DNA of 18,823 bases from CAYNJF01 sp964351745 (GCA_964351745.1 CAYGPI010000056.1:1-18823); one strand, 5' to 3'. Numbered from the stretch's first letter, positions 1-8,831 are shown. Numbers and translations: made by a program. The notes: generated by a model not told the origin, from the letters alone.

Positions 1-798
1 TTGTCCTATCAAGCAGGGATCCTCGGTGTCGTGATTACTTGCTTTTTTATCTTTTTCTTACGTGACCGGCCACATGACAAGCAAGTTGGATTCTGTGCCA
101 GCCAGCAGGGACAATCCACGAATATCAAACAGTTCTTAACAAGCAGAGCTTTCTGGTTGAACGGTGCGATTGGCTGCACTACTTTTTTGCCTATTACTGC
201 TTTTGCAGAGCTTTGGGGCTTGCCTTTCATTGAGAACAGTTATGGCTTGCTACGCCAAGATGCTGCTTTCTATAACTCTTTAGTCTTTTTTGGCTGGGCA
301 CTTGGTGGGCCATTTTTTGGCCTTCTCTACGATGCTACCCAAAACTGGGCACGCACTACTTTTTGGGGCACGATGGGAGCCTTGATAAGTATTTGTTGGA
401 TTTTAATTTTACCTTATGGGACCTCTTTTGCTTTGCCGATTCTGTTGTTTGCTTTTGGCTTTTTTGGTAGCTCTCACGTCTTGGTTTTCATTTCAGGCAA
501 AGCACTTTTGCCAGGAAAGGATGGCACCGCTTTGGCCCTGACCAATTTTATGATTATGTTGGGGGGGATGATTTTTCAACCATTGATAGGTTGGGGCATT
601 GATCTTTTAAGTCGACATGCCGTGATAGGACCGCTTCTTTTATATAAAGTTGCGCTCGGCATTATTCCATTGGGCTTGTTATTAACTTTGTTTCTTATAT
701 ATCAACTGCAAAAGCAGATGGCTCAACCAAACCATCAAAAATCACTTTCTTGCCCTTCATCAGATTGGCCAGTTAAGATGACATGCACGAGAAGGTAG
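1..798 (+). CDS. Major facilitator superfamily transporter, C-terminal part (cut by left window edge)
   Basis: The reading frame is open from the first base, so the visible 265 residues are the C-terminal part of a longer protein; the TTG at base 1 is probably an internal leucine codon. The sequence is strongly hydrophobic with about seven membrane segments: the end of TM6 (residues about 5-20), then roughly 50-77, 90-110, 118-140, 143-165, 178-202 and 208-238. A short basic/acidic linker with LRDRP follows the first segment, typical of the TM6-TM7 junction of 12-TM MFS carriers. It would lie in the inner membrane and move a small solute by secondary transport. The substrate cannot be told from this half; sugar-phosphate or organic-anion type carriers are possible relatives. 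It ends 54 nt before the start of rnpB, and its last codons run close to the rnpB promoter. Family is fairly certain, substrate unknown. Confidence 0.82.
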   Translation: MSYQAGILGVVITCFFIFFLRDRPHDKQVGFCASQQGQSTNIKQFLTSRAFWLNGAIGCTTFLPITAFAELWGLPFIENSYGLLRQDAAFYNSLVFFGWALGGPFFGLLYDATQNWARTTFWGTMGALISICWILILPYGTSFALPILLFAFGFFGSSHVLVFISGKALLPGKDGTALALTNFMIMLGGMIFQPLIGWGIDLLSRHAVIGPLLLYKVALGIIPLGLLLTLFLIYQLQKQMAQPNHQKSLSCPSSDWPVKMTCTRR

Positions 799-817
799 CT
801 TACCTTTGATTTGATGC

Positions 818-846
818 TTGCATTCGTCTCAGCAAGACGGTATCTT
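818..846 (+). promoter_or_regulatory. rnpB promoter (sigma70-type)
   Basis: A -35 box TTGCAT (818-823) and a -10 box TATCTT (841-846) are separated by exactly 17 nt. The predicted start, 7 nt after the -10, is base 853, which coincides with the first base of the P1 helix of RNase P RNA. This agreement with an independently derived RNA end supports the call. Confidence 0.75.
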
Positions 847-852
847 TGCTGC

Positions 853-1253
<401 letters not shown>

Positions 1254-1405
1254 CACTGCATCGCACTATTTCCCTGGTATTTTTACTGCCAATCAGGCAA
1301 AATGACCCAACTAAAAAAATATGTTAATTATTTAACTATTTTGTCTCCAAATGCATAGGCCCTTGAAAATACGAGGCTGGTCGTTACTTAGTATGTAAGC
1401 TTTCC
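1254..1405. other. rnpB-mraZ intergenic region upstream of the mraZ promoter
   Basis: I see no plausible coding sequence here. It contains a short GC hairpin (TGCC 1287-1290 with GGCA 1296-1299) that is not followed by a T tract. It also contains an AT-rich hairpin at 1323-1336 followed by TATTTT. The remainder to 1405 shows no clear element. Confidence 0.5.
1323..1342 (+). terminator. Weak terminator-like hairpin downstream of rnpB
   Basis: GTTAA (1323-1327) pairs with TTAAC (1332-1336) around the loop TTAT and is followed by TATTTT. A run of A precedes it (1313-1319), which could extend the stem with mismatches. The stem is almost entirely A-T, so it would be a poor intrinsic terminator. 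It is the best candidate between rnpB and mraZ, but transcription may pass through. Confidence 0.25.
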
Positions 1406-1435
1406 TTGACAAGTGGGCTAGCCGTTTCCTATAGT
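1406..1435 (+). promoter_or_regulatory. mraZ (dcw cluster) promoter
   Basis: A consensus -35 TTGACA (1406-1411) and a near-consensus -10 TATAGT (1430-1435) are separated by 18 nt, with a predicted start near 1442. The spacer contains AGTGGGC (1412-1418), an extra copy of the MraZ half-site. This would be the main promoter for the cluster. The equivalent E. coli element, Pmra, also lies directly upstream of mraZ. Confidence 0.8.
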
Positions 1436-1443
1436 GTGAATAG

Positions 1444-1478
1444 GTGGCAAGAAGTGGGACAAAGTGGGAAAAGGCGGT
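1444..1478 (+). promoter_or_regulatory. Predicted MraZ operator: four 10-bp-phased G(T/C)GG repeats
   Basis: GTGGC (1444), GTGGG (1454), GTGGG (1464) and GCGGT (1474) begin exactly 10 nt apart; the two central copies extend to AGTGGGA. MraZ of E. coli is known to bind TGGGN repeats separated by 5 nt just upstream of its own gene, and the geometry here is the same. The array covers the predicted transcription start and the mraZ Shine-Dalgarno (AAGGCGG, 1471-1477), so bound MraZ would repress the cluster. The identification rests on motif, spacing and position; binding is inferred. Confidence 0.78.
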
Positions 1479-1482
1479 TTTA

Positions 1483-1941
1483 GTGTTTCGTGGAGTTAAT
1501 GAACTAAATTTGGACATCAAGGGACGCATGGCGATGCCAAGCCGTTACCGCGAGCTTGTCCAAAACGAAGCAGAGAACCGAATGGTGATGACCATTGACA
1601 CTGAAGAGCGTTGTCTGTTGATTTATCCAACTCCAGAATGGGATGTGATAGAGAAACAAGTTGAGGCCCTTCCAAGTTTTAACAAAGCCGCTAGAAGAGT
1701 ACAGAGATTGTTAATTGGCCATGCAACAGATATTTCACTAGATAGCCATGGCCGATTTTTAATCCCTCCACCATTAAGAGATTACGCTGGACTTGATAAG
1801 CGTGTTGTTTTAATTGGTCAGGGTAAAAAGTTTGAGCTTTGGGATGAAGCTCATTGGTCGCAAAGTCGTGAACATTGGTTAAAGGAGGAGACATCGGGCG
1901 GGGAAGATTTACCACCCTCACTCATGTCTATATCGTTATGA
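1483..1941 (+). CDS. mraZ: Transcriptional regulator MraZ
   Basis: MraZ is a ring-forming DNA-binding protein that represses the dcw promoter, including its own gene. From GTG 1483 the protein is 152 aa, the same as E. coli MraZ, and begins with the family-typical FRGVNELNLD. Two AbrB-like repeats are visible, each with a DxxGR motif: residues 11-15 and 87-91, the latter followed by FLIPPPLR. A longer in-frame start (GTG 1444) was rejected: it would add 13 residues absent from the family and would be translated from within the operator repeats. The chosen start has AAGGCGG (1471-1477) 5 nt upstream. Its stop overlaps the rsmH start as ATGA, suggesting coupled translation. First gene of the cluster, directly after its promoter and operator. 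Confidence 0.95.
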   Translation: MFRGVNELNLDIKGRMAMPSRYRELVQNEAENRMVMTIDTEERCLLIYPTPEWDVIEKQVEALPSFNKAARRVQRLLIGHATDISLDSHGRFLIPPPLRDYAGLDKRVVLIGQGKKFELWDEAHWSQSREHWLKEETSGGEDLPPSLMSISL

Positions 1942-2873
1942 TGGTATTAGAGCAGCACGTACCCGTATTACAGCAAGATTCTATTCAGTATATGATTCGT
2001 GATTCCCATGGAATCTACATTGACGCCACATTTGGGCGCGGTGGTCATACTCGTGAGATCCTTAGAAAGCTCAGTCCTGATGGTCGACTTATTATCATTG
2101 ATAAAGATCCAGAAGCGATTGCTCATGCTCGCAAACTTTTCGGTCAGGATGATCGAGTGCTTATTCACCAAGGTTGTTTTAGTGATATCAATAATGTCTG
2201 CAGAGAGTTGGGGTGTTATGGCTCTGTTGATGGCATTTTATTTGATCTTGGTGTTTCTTCTCCGCAGCTAGATGCGCCTGAAAGAGGCTTTAGCTTTAGG
2301 TTTGATGGTCCATTGGATATGCGCATGGATACCACTAGAGGCCAAAGCGCAAGTGAGTGGCTAAATCAAACGGAGCAACCTGAACTTAATCATATTTTAA
2401 AAAGATTTGGTGAAGAAAAATACTCCAAAAGAATTGCGTCCAATATTATTGAGAAGCGCAGTGAAAGGCCAATTACAACGACAAAGCAATTGGTGGATAT
2501 TATCGAAGGGTGTGTTCCAAAAAATCCTAAGTCAAAAAAACATCGCGCTACAAAAAGTTTTCAAGCAATCCGCATTCATATCAATCAAGAAATGGAAGTG
2601 CTTGAGCGAGCTTTAGAAGGGGCTTTAAAAGTTTTGGCGCTAAAAGGACGTTTGTGTGTTATTAGTTTTCATTCGTTAGAAGACAGAATTGTGAAGCGGT
2701 TCATGCGTGATCAAGCGCATACACAACTACCTGCTCATCTGCCTGTCATGGCGCAAGATGATAAGCGCCATTTAGAAATTATTTCTAAAAAAATGCGCCC
2801 CAGTGCAGAAGAAGTCGCAATGAACCCTAGATCAAGAAGTGCTATCTTAAGGATTGCACAAAAAATCGGATAA
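1938..2873 (+). CDS. rsmH: 16S rRNA (cytosine(1402)-N4)-methyltransferase RsmH
   Basis: RsmH (formerly MraW) uses S-adenosylmethionine to methylate N4 of C1402 in the ribosomal P site. The protein from ATG 1938 is 311 aa (E. coli 313). Visible family motifs are the SAM-binding DATFGRGGH (29-37), DLGVSSPQLD (103-112), the GPLDMRMD segment (about 124-131), SFHSLEDR (243-250) and NPRSRSAILR (296-305). Two ATG codons are adjacent (1938 and 1941); 1938 is chosen because it overlaps the mraZ stop as ATGA and gives the family-like MM start. There is no strong Shine-Dalgarno, so translation probably depends on coupling to mraZ. An upstream in-frame start at 1875, inside mraZ, would add 21 unrelated residues and was rejected. 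ftsL follows after 5 nt. Confidence 0.96.
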   Translation: MMVLEQHVPVLQQDSIQYMIRDSHGIYIDATFGRGGHTREILRKLSPDGRLIIIDKDPEAIAHARKLFGQDDRVLIHQGCFSDINNVCRELGCYGSVDGILFDLGVSSPQLDAPERGFSFRFDGPLDMRMDTTRGQSASEWLNQTEQPELNHILKRFGEEKYSKRIASNIIEKRSERPITTTKQLVDIIEGCVPKNPKSKKHRATKSFQAIRIHINQEMEVLERALEGALKVLALKGRLCVISFHSLEDRIVKRFMRDQAHTQLPAHLPVMAQDDKRHLEIISKKMRPSAEEVAMNPRSRSAILRIAQKIG

Positions 2874-2878
2874 GAAAC

Positions 2879-3193
2879 ATGGCAAGGAAGTCGCAAAAAA
2901 GATTAAAAACCATGGCACGCCCTTACTCTTGGTTTGGGTTGAGCCTTTTGTTAGCCTTAATTAGCTTAAATTTAGCTTCTAGCTTAGGTGTTATTTACAC
3001 GAAGCACGCATCGAGACAACATTTTGCACATTTACAATCACTCCAATCAGCGAGAGACGAACTTCATGTTGAGTGGAGCCAGTTGTTATTGGAGCAAGGC
3101 ACTTGGGCTACTGATGCTCGAGTAGAAAGAGTTGCAAAAGAGCATTTAGTGATGCGAGCCCCTAGCCCTGAGCATGTTAAGGTTTTTCGATGA
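2879..3193 (+). CDS. ftsL: Cell division protein FtsL
   Basis: FtsL is a small bitopic membrane protein that forms the FtsQLB complex with FtsQ and FtsB and passes the activating signal to FtsWI. The 104 residues show the expected order: a short basic cytoplasmic tail (1-15), one membrane helix (about 17-40), then a periplasmic helical segment rich in Leu, Gln and charged residues that could form a coiled coil (about 42-80). The end, with RVERVAKEHLVMRAPSPEHV, resembles the C-terminal block of gammaproteobacterial FtsL. Similarity in this family is low, so the position between rsmH and ftsI is important support. A second ATG at 2912 is possible. The stop overlaps the ftsI start as ATGA. No strong Shine-Dalgarno is visible. 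Confidence 0.9.
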   Translation: MARKSQKRLKTMARPYSWFGLSLLLALISLNLASSLGVIYTKHASRQHFAHLQSLQSARDELHVEWSQLLLEQGTWATDARVERVAKEHLVMRAPSPEHVKVFR

Positions 3194-4887
3194 AACCTCA
3201 TTCTCATGCGATAAGAGAATCGTCATCATGGCGTCATCTTATAGTTTGGGGATTGTTGTTAATTCCAGGCCTATGTTTGATTGCTCGGCTATCGCAGCTA
3301 CACCTTGTTGAAGATGATTTCTTACAGTTGCAAGGAGACATGCGTGCTTTAAGAACGGTTCCTATCAATAGTTATCGTGGTATGCTTTTGGATAGAAATG
3401 GTGAGGCTCTCGCTATATCATCTCCAGTCCCTTCAGTTTGGGTGGATCCAAGATCCTTCAATCCACAAAACGATCAGTGGCCAAACTTGGCCAAGCTTTT
3501 AAATTTAGATAGACATGATCTAGAAAAAATAAAGCAACACAAGCATAAATCTTTTATCTATTTAAAGCGCCACATATCACCAACCTTAGCGAAGCAAGTC
3601 GTTGACTTAGCACTTGAAGGGATCCATATTCAAACAGAATATAGAAGATTCTATCCTACAGCAGAAGTCACAGCCCATGTGATTGGTCGGGCCAATGTAG
3701 ATCATCAAGGCATTGAAGGATTGGAATTATCTCTCAATGAGACTTTGTCAGGAAAGTCAGGTCAAAAGACCGTGATTAAAGATAGGCTCGGGGCACAAAT
3801 CGAAGGTTTGGATAAAGTTAAAGCGGCACGCCCAGGAGAAGACATTTATTTAAGTCTTGATTCAAGGCTGCAATATTTAGCCTATAGAGAAATCTTGAAA
3901 GCAGTTAAAGCGCACCACGCAAAGTCAGGTTCAATCGTTGTTTTAGATGCTCAAACATCTGAAGTTTTAGCGATGGCTAATGCGCCTTCTTACAATCCTA
4001 ATCATTTTGGTAAATCGTATGATGAGAGCTTAAGGAATAAAGCTGTCACAGATCAGTTTGAGCCAGGCTCTGTCGTGAAGCCTATTAGCATGGCTCATGT
4101 TTTGGCATCAGGTCAATATTATCCGCATTCTGAGGTGAATACGGCGCCAGGCTGGCTTAAAATAGGGCAAGGCACAGTCAAGGATGTTCGTAATTATGGA
4201 CTTATTGATTTAGGGACGATTATTAAAAAATCCAGTAATGTTGGGATTAGTAAACTTTTACTGACCTTACCGCCAGAGGGTTTTTATGACACTTTAGCTA
4301 ATCTTGGCTTTGGTGAAGTGACAGACTCTGGTTTTCCCGGGGAGGCTTCGGGTCATATTCAGTATGGTGGTAGGCATAATAAGTTTGCTTTAGCAACATT
4401 AGGTTTTGGTTATGGTATTTCAACTACGCCATTACAGTTAGCGCAGGCCTATGCCGTGTTGGCAGCTGGTGGTATTAAAAATCCGATCACTTTTATAAAA
4501 CAATCAAAAGTTGAAGGTGTGCGTGTCTTGAAAGCTTCGGTGGCTAACACGGTGACTCAGATGTTAGCTCAAACAACGCAAAAAGATGGCACCGCTTATC
4601 GAGCTCAGGTTCCAGGTTATTTGGTCGCTGGGAAAACGGGAACAGCAAGGAAAATTGGGCCAGAGGGATACAAAAAAGACAGTCATCTTGCTTTGTTTGC
4701 AGGCTTCGCCCCAGCACAGAATCCTAAAATTGTTATTGCAGTAGTTATTGATGAACCTTCGTCAGGCCATTATTATGGTGGGCAAGTGGCAGCCCCAGTG
4801 TTTTCAAATGTTATGGCCGGTGCATTACGGTTGATGAATGTTTCTCCTTGGGGTCGCAATCAAGAATACTTACTAGTTAAAAAGTGA
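3190..4887 (+). CDS. ftsI: Peptidoglycan D,D-transpeptidase FtsI (penicillin-binding protein 3)
   Basis: FtsI is the class B penicillin-binding protein that cross-links septal peptidoglycan together with the polymerase FtsW. The protein is 565 aa (E. coli 588). It has an N-terminal membrane anchor (about 15-38), a pedestal/dimerisation region (about 55-210, with RRFYPTAEVTAHVIG and NVDHQGIEG), then the transpeptidase domain. The active-site motifs are intact: SVVK with nucleophile Ser294 and Lys297, SSN at 348-350, and KTG at 482-484. No lipoprotein signal is present. The ATG overlaps the ftsL stop by 4 nt, with a weak AAGG at 3179-3182. murE follows after 6 nt. The C-terminus is a little shorter than in E. 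coli, where FtsI is trimmed by a protease; processing here is unknown. Confidence 0.97.
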   Translation: MKPHSHAIRESSSWRHLIVWGLLLIPGLCLIARLSQLHLVEDDFLQLQGDMRALRTVPINSYRGMLLDRNGEALAISSPVPSVWVDPRSFNPQNDQWPNLAKLLNLDRHDLEKIKQHKHKSFIYLKRHISPTLAKQVVDLALEGIHIQTEYRRFYPTAEVTAHVIGRANVDHQGIEGLELSLNETLSGKSGQKTVIKDRLGAQIEGLDKVKAARPGEDIYLSLDSRLQYLAYREILKAVKAHHAKSGSIVVLDAQTSEVLAMANAPSYNPNHFGKSYDESLRNKAVTDQFEPGSVVKPISMAHVLASGQYYPHSEVNTAPGWLKIGQGTVKDVRNYGLIDLGTIIKKSSNVGISKLLLTLPPEGFYDTLANLGFGEVTDSGFPGEASGHIQYGGRHNKFALATLGFGYGISTTPLQLAQAYAVLAAGGIKNPITFIKQSKVEGVRVLKASVANTVTQMLAQTTQKDGTAYRAQVPGYLVAGKTGTARKIGPEGYKKDSHLALFAGFAPAQNPKIVIAVVIDEPSSGHYYGGQVAAPVFSNVMAGALRLMNVSPWGRNQEYLLVKK

Positions 4888-4893
4888 TCACAA

Positions 4894-6393
4894 ATGGATG
4901 GCCAAACTTTATTTCAGTCATTTTGTACTGAAGAGATCAAAAGATCTTTTACCGTTTCAAATTTAAAAAATCATAGCGGGCATGTTAAATCTGGTGATGC
5001 TTTCTTAGCTTACCCAGGCTATAAGAGTGATGGTAGGCAGTACATTGAGCAAGTTTTAAAACTTAACCCATCTGTTATTGTCGCAGAAGCTAGGGGTTGG
5101 GATGCTTTTTCTAAGATAAACTGTACAACACCAATCATTCTTGTTGAGGACTTATCGTTAAAATTGGGGGAGATAGCTCGTCAATTTTATGGTAATCTTT
5201 CTGACAATCTTATCATTAATGGCATAACCGGCACGAATGGTAAAACAACAGTTAGTCACGTTGTTGATTCTGTTTTTAATTCGCTAGGTGTTCCATCTGC
5301 GCAGATCGGAACCTTGGGTGTGATTTCTCCGGTGTTTAATCAGCCATTGAACTTGACTACGCCAGATCCCTTGGAGTTACATCGCATATTAGCGTTGCTT
5401 GCACACAAGGGGATTAAAGTTGTCAATATGGAAGTGTCCTCTCATGCTTTAGATCAAGCGCGAGTTGGGGGCGTTTCTTTTTGTGCTGGCGCTTTTACGA
5501 ATCTAACGCCTGAGCATTTAGATTATCATGTTGATATGGATTCTTACGGGAGAGCTAAGCAAAAGCTATTTAAAAAGCCTACTTTGAAAATGGCTGTTTT
5601 GAATGATGAAGATCCGTGGACTCAAAGAATGTTAGCTGGCATTTCTAAAGATGTGGCCGTATGTCTTTATTCAACAGAGCCAGAGATCGCCACTGCTTCC
5701 TATGCCAAAGTGCTAAAAATAACAACACAGCATTTTAATTTAGATCGTCAGGGTATAGAGGCTAAAGTATGTACACCCTGGGGGGAAGGTACTTTGCGAT
5801 CAAAACTTGTTGGTCGTTTTAACTTAAGTAATTTGTTGTCAGCCTTGGGGCTTCTTTGTCAACAAGGCGTTACGTTGACGGACGCACTAGCAGCCTTAGC
5901 TAAAGTTTCGCCGGCTCCTGGTCGAATGCAAGCTTTTGGCGGCGTGAATCACCCGCGTGTTTTTGTTGATTATGCTCACACGCCAGATGCTTTAAAGCAA
6001 GCTTTGATTGCTGCCCGAAGTGGCTGCAAAAGAAGATTGTGGTGTGTGTTTGGTTGTGGCGGAAATCGAGACAAAGAGAAACGAAAGATGATGGGACAAA
6101 TTGCGAGTGAACTAGCTGATAGAGTCATTATCACGAATGACAATCCTCGTGATGAAGAGCCTTCTGCGATCATTGACGATATTTTATCTGGCATCGACAG
6201 CTCGCAACTGAATCATGTTTTTATCGAAAAGGACAGGCAAAGAGCCATTGAACATGCCGTTGAGCATGCATTAAGTTTTGATGTGATTTTAGTGGCAGGC
6301 AAAGGACATGAATCTACTCAAACCATAAAGCATCAAAAGACGCCATTTAGTGATGTGCTGTGTGTTAAAAGAACGTTAGGCGAAATACAATGA
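4894..6393 (+). CDS. murE: UDP-MurNAc-L-Ala-D-Glu:meso-diaminopimelate ligase MurE
   Basis: MurE is the cytoplasmic ATP-dependent ligase that adds the third stem-peptide residue. The 499 aa (E. coli 495) show the three-domain Mur ligase layout. An N-terminal uridine-nucleotide domain (1-100) is followed by the central ATPase with GTNGKTT (113-119) and the lysine of YGRAKQKLF (Lys222 is the likely carbamylated residue). The C-terminal domain carries DNPRDE (416-421) and GKGHE (469-473). DNPR is the signature of enzymes that select meso-diaminopimelate; lysine-adding enzymes differ there. The start lies 6 nt after ftsI with no clear Shine-Dalgarno, so reinitiation after ftsI is likely. The stop overlaps murF as ATGA. 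Confidence 0.97.
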   Translation: MDGQTLFQSFCTEEIKRSFTVSNLKNHSGHVKSGDAFLAYPGYKSDGRQYIEQVLKLNPSVIVAEARGWDAFSKINCTTPIILVEDLSLKLGEIARQFYGNLSDNLIINGITGTNGKTTVSHVVDSVFNSLGVPSAQIGTLGVISPVFNQPLNLTTPDPLELHRILALLAHKGIKVVNMEVSSHALDQARVGGVSFCAGAFTNLTPEHLDYHVDMDSYGRAKQKLFKKPTLKMAVLNDEDPWTQRMLAGISKDVAVCLYSTEPEIATASYAKVLKITTQHFNLDRQGIEAKVCTPWGEGTLRSKLVGRFNLSNLLSALGLLCQQGVTLTDALAALAKVSPAPGRMQAFGGVNHPRVFVDYAHTPDALKQALIAARSGCKRRLWCVFGCGGNRDKEKRKMMGQIASELADRVIITNDNPRDEEPSAIIDDILSGIDSSQLNHVFIEKDRQRAIEHAVEHALSFDVILVAGKGHESTQTIKHQKTPFSDVLCVKRTLGEIQ

Positions 6394-7748
6394 ATTTAGA
6401 ACAAATTAAATCTATCACTGGGGCAAAGCTTTTTGGGCCAAATGTTGACATTGAAAGTTTAGCGACAGATACGAGGCAACCGTTGGCTCATCGTTTATTT
6501 GTTGCTCTGAAAGGAGAGCAACATGATGGACATCAATTTATCGAGCAAGCGATCCAAAAAGGCGCAAGTGCGGTACTTATTAGCGATGAATCAAAATTGC
6601 CGTTGGGTGTGAGTGCCTTAGTCGTACCAGATTGCACGCTTGCCCTTGGTTTAATAGCTAAAGCGCATCGTGAGCAATATCATATGCCATCCATAGCGAT
6701 CACAGGGAGTTGTGGAAAAACTACGGTGCGATCTATGGTTGGACATTTGTTGTCTCATGTTGGAAAGACTTTAGTTCCACAAAAAAATTATAATAATCAT
6801 ATTGGGTTGCCTTTAACCTTGCTAGATTTAAATGCAAGTCATCAATTTATGGTTTTAGAAATGGGAGCCAGTGCTATTGGTGAAATTGCTTACCTGATGT
6901 CTATAGCTAATCCAACGATAAGCTTAATTACGAATATTCACCCAGCACATATAGAGGGCTTTGGCAGTCTAGAGGGCGTGGTTAAAGCTAAATCAGAAAT
7001 TTATGAAGGGTTGAGAGCCGATGCTACGGCCATTTTAAATGTAGATAGTCCTTATGCTGAAATTTTTCTGGAAAAAATTGGTTCTCGCCCAGTTGTCACC
7101 TTTGGCATAAAGGGCTCTGCAATGGTTAAAGCTCAATCTGTGGTTGAGGATAGTCGAGGATGCAGTTTTGATTTAGTCACGCCTCAAGGGACTATTTTTA
7201 TACAATTAGCAGTGCCTGGTCGCCATCATGTTGAAAACGCTCTGAGTGCTGTGGCTTGTGTAACTACTTTGAATTTGGAACTTGAGGTTATTAAACAAGC
7301 TTTGGAATCTTTTTCTGGCGTAGACGGTCGAATGAGAAAAACAGATTTTGCAGATGGTACAGTGCTAGTGGATGATACTTACAATGCTAACCCAGGCTCC
7401 ATGCAAGTGGCTGTGGACTACTTAAAAACTTGTCGTGGTGAACGTATTTTAGTGATGGGAGATATGGCAGAGCTTGGGGCTGATGCCAAAGACTGGCATC
7501 AGAAACTTGGCCAACTTGCGAAACAGTCAGGCATCGATAAGCTGGTCGCAACAGGTCCTTTAAGTCAGCTAGCGGTTGAGGCTTTTGGTCAACATGGGCA
7601 ATGGTTTAAAGATAAGCGCTCATTAATGGATGAACTACTTTTAACAAATCCAGGCGCTACTATTTTAGTCAAAGGGTCTCGCTCAGCCCAGATGGAATCA
7701 GTTGTTCATGATCTTATTAACTCAAAAGGAGAGCAATCATGCTCTTAG
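6390..7748 (+). CDS. murF: UDP-MurNAc-tripeptide:D-alanyl-D-alanine ligase MurF
   Basis: MurF adds the D-Ala-D-Ala dipeptide made by Ddl, giving UDP-MurNAc-pentapeptide, the substrate of MraY. The protein is 452 aa, the same as the usual E. coli length. Visible motifs are the P-loop TGSCGKTT (105-112), EMGAS (157-161), NIHPAHIEGFGS (182-193) and the lysine pair in VVKAKSEIYEG, with Lys201 the likely carbamylated residue. DDTYNANPGSM is the family's C-terminal substrate motif, followed by a Rossmann-like domain containing VMGDMAELG. The start overlaps the murE stop (ATGA). The 3' end overlaps mraY by 10 nt, so the mraY ribosome binding site lies inside murF. Confidence 0.96.
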   Translation: MNLEQIKSITGAKLFGPNVDIESLATDTRQPLAHRLFVALKGEQHDGHQFIEQAIQKGASAVLISDESKLPLGVSALVVPDCTLALGLIAKAHREQYHMPSIAITGSCGKTTVRSMVGHLLSHVGKTLVPQKNYNNHIGLPLTLLDLNASHQFMVLEMGASAIGEIAYLMSIANPTISLITNIHPAHIEGFGSLEGVVKAKSEIYEGLRADATAILNVDSPYAEIFLEKIGSRPVVTFGIKGSAMVKAQSVVEDSRGCSFDLVTPQGTIFIQLAVPGRHHVENALSAVACVTTLNLELEVIKQALESFSGVDGRMRKTDFADGTVLVDDTYNANPGSMQVAVDYLKTCRGERILVMGDMAELGADAKDWHQKLGQLAKQSGIDKLVATGPLSQLAVEAFGQHGQWFKDKRSLMDELLLTNPGATILVKGSRSAQMESVVHDLINSKGEQSCS

Positions 7749-8821
7749 CCCTTGCTAATTATCTTGAGCAATTTAATCATACATTTAATGTCTTTCATTA
7801 TATTACTTTGCGCGCTATTTTAGCGGCCTTGACGGCGTTAGCTTTTTCTTTGTGTTTTGGGCCAGCTGTTATTGCATGGCTTAAGAATAAGCAACTAGGT
7901 CAGTTTGTTAGAGATGATGGACCTAAAACACATTTGATCAAACAAGGGACCCCCACTATGGGAGGTGTTTTGATCTTGTTTGCCATTACCATGGGAACCA
8001 TGTTGTGGTCCGATTTGAAAAACCCTTATGTTTGGGTTGTGCTGACCGTGACTTTGGGGTTTGGAGTTGTAGGTTGGTTTGACGACTATAAAAAAATTGT
8101 TGGTAAAAACTCTAAAGGTCTTTCAGCTAGATCTAAATATTTTTTCCAATCGCTTATAGGATTAGCTGCTGTTTGTTTCTTGTACACTTACGCTAGCACG
8201 CCTCAAGAGACAGCTATTATTTTTCCTTTTTTCAAAAGTCTCGTGTTGCCTTTAGGCATTTTTTATATTGTCTTTAGCTATTTGGTCATTGTTGGGACGT
8301 CCAATGCTGTCAATTTGACGGATGGTTTAGATGGCTTAGCTATTTTGCCAACGGTGCTCGTTGCTGGTGCGCTTGGTATTTTTGCCTATGTTGCTGGGCA
8401 TAGTGAATTTTCACAGTACTTGACTGTGCCCTATGTGAAGGGATCAGAGGAAATGGTTATCTTTTGTTTTGCCATGGTGGGAGCAGGGCTTGGCTTCTTG
8501 TGGTTTAATAGTTATCCAGCTCAAGTTTATATGGGTGATGTGGGTGCTCTGGCTTTAGGTGCTGGATTAGGCACAGTGGCCGTTATCGTTCGCCAAGAAA
8601 TAGCTTTGTTTATCATGGGTGGTGTTTTTGTGTTGGAAACCATCTCTGTCATTTTACAAGTAGGCTCTTTCAAGTTAACAGGAAAAAGAATTTTTAAAAT
8701 GGCACCTTTGCATCATCACTTTGAGTTACAAGGATGGCCAGAGCCTAAAGTGATTGTGCGGTTTTGGATTATGACAGTGATTTTTGTTTTGTTGGGTCTG
8801 GCAACATTAAAGCTTCGTTAA
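7739..8821 (+). CDS. mraY: Phospho-N-acetylmuramoyl-pentapeptide transferase MraY
   Basis: MraY transfers phospho-MurNAc-pentapeptide to undecaprenyl phosphate, making lipid I at the inner face of the cytoplasmic membrane. It is 360 aa, exactly the E. coli length, with about ten membrane helices. Key residues fall at the E. coli positions: the Asp pair D115/D116 in GWFDDYKK, NLTDGLDGL (192-200), the catalytic Asp267 in YMGDVGALALG, and the HHH motif (325-327) in APLHHHFELQGW. The cytoplasmic DDGPKTHLIKQGTPTMGG block (about 59-76) is also conserved. The ATG sits 6 nt after a strong Shine-Dalgarno AGGAGA (7727-7732) inside the murF coding region. murD follows after 10 nt. Confidence 0.98.
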   Translation: MLLALANYLEQFNHTFNVFHYITLRAILAALTALAFSLCFGPAVIAWLKNKQLGQFVRDDGPKTHLIKQGTPTMGGVLILFAITMGTMLWSDLKNPYVWVVLTVTLGFGVVGWFDDYKKIVGKNSKGLSARSKYFFQSLIGLAAVCFLYTYASTPQETAIIFPFFKSLVLPLGIFYIVFSYLVIVGTSNAVNLTDGLDGLAILPTVLVAGALGIFAYVAGHSEFSQYLTVPYVKGSEEMVIFCFAMVGAGLGFLWFNSYPAQVYMGDVGALALGAGLGTVAVIVRQEIALFIMGGVFVLETISVILQVGSFKLTGKRIFKMAPLHHHFELQGWPEPKVIVRFWIMTVIFVLLGLATLKLR

Positions 8822-8831
8822 AGGTAAAATT

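Noticed and set aside
1287..1299. TGCC-AATCA-GGCA hairpin considered as the rnpB terminator
   Set aside because: The 4-bp stem is followed by AAAAT and not a T tract, so it does not fit an intrinsic terminator on the + strand.
1444..1482. GTG start extending MraZ by 13 residues
   Set aside because: The extra codons are the operator repeats and the Shine-Dalgarno, and the family N-terminus begins at FRGVNELNLD; GTG 1483 gives exactly 152 aa.
1875..1937. Upstream in-frame start for RsmH
   Set aside because: It lies within mraZ and adds residues unlike the family; ATG 1938 gives the ATGA overlap and normal length.
5976..6194. Minus-strand open frame within murE, and similar frames within rsmH, ftsW, murG, murC and murB
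   Set aside because: All are shadows of well-supported genes with intact family motifs; no independent start signals or recognisable protein content.
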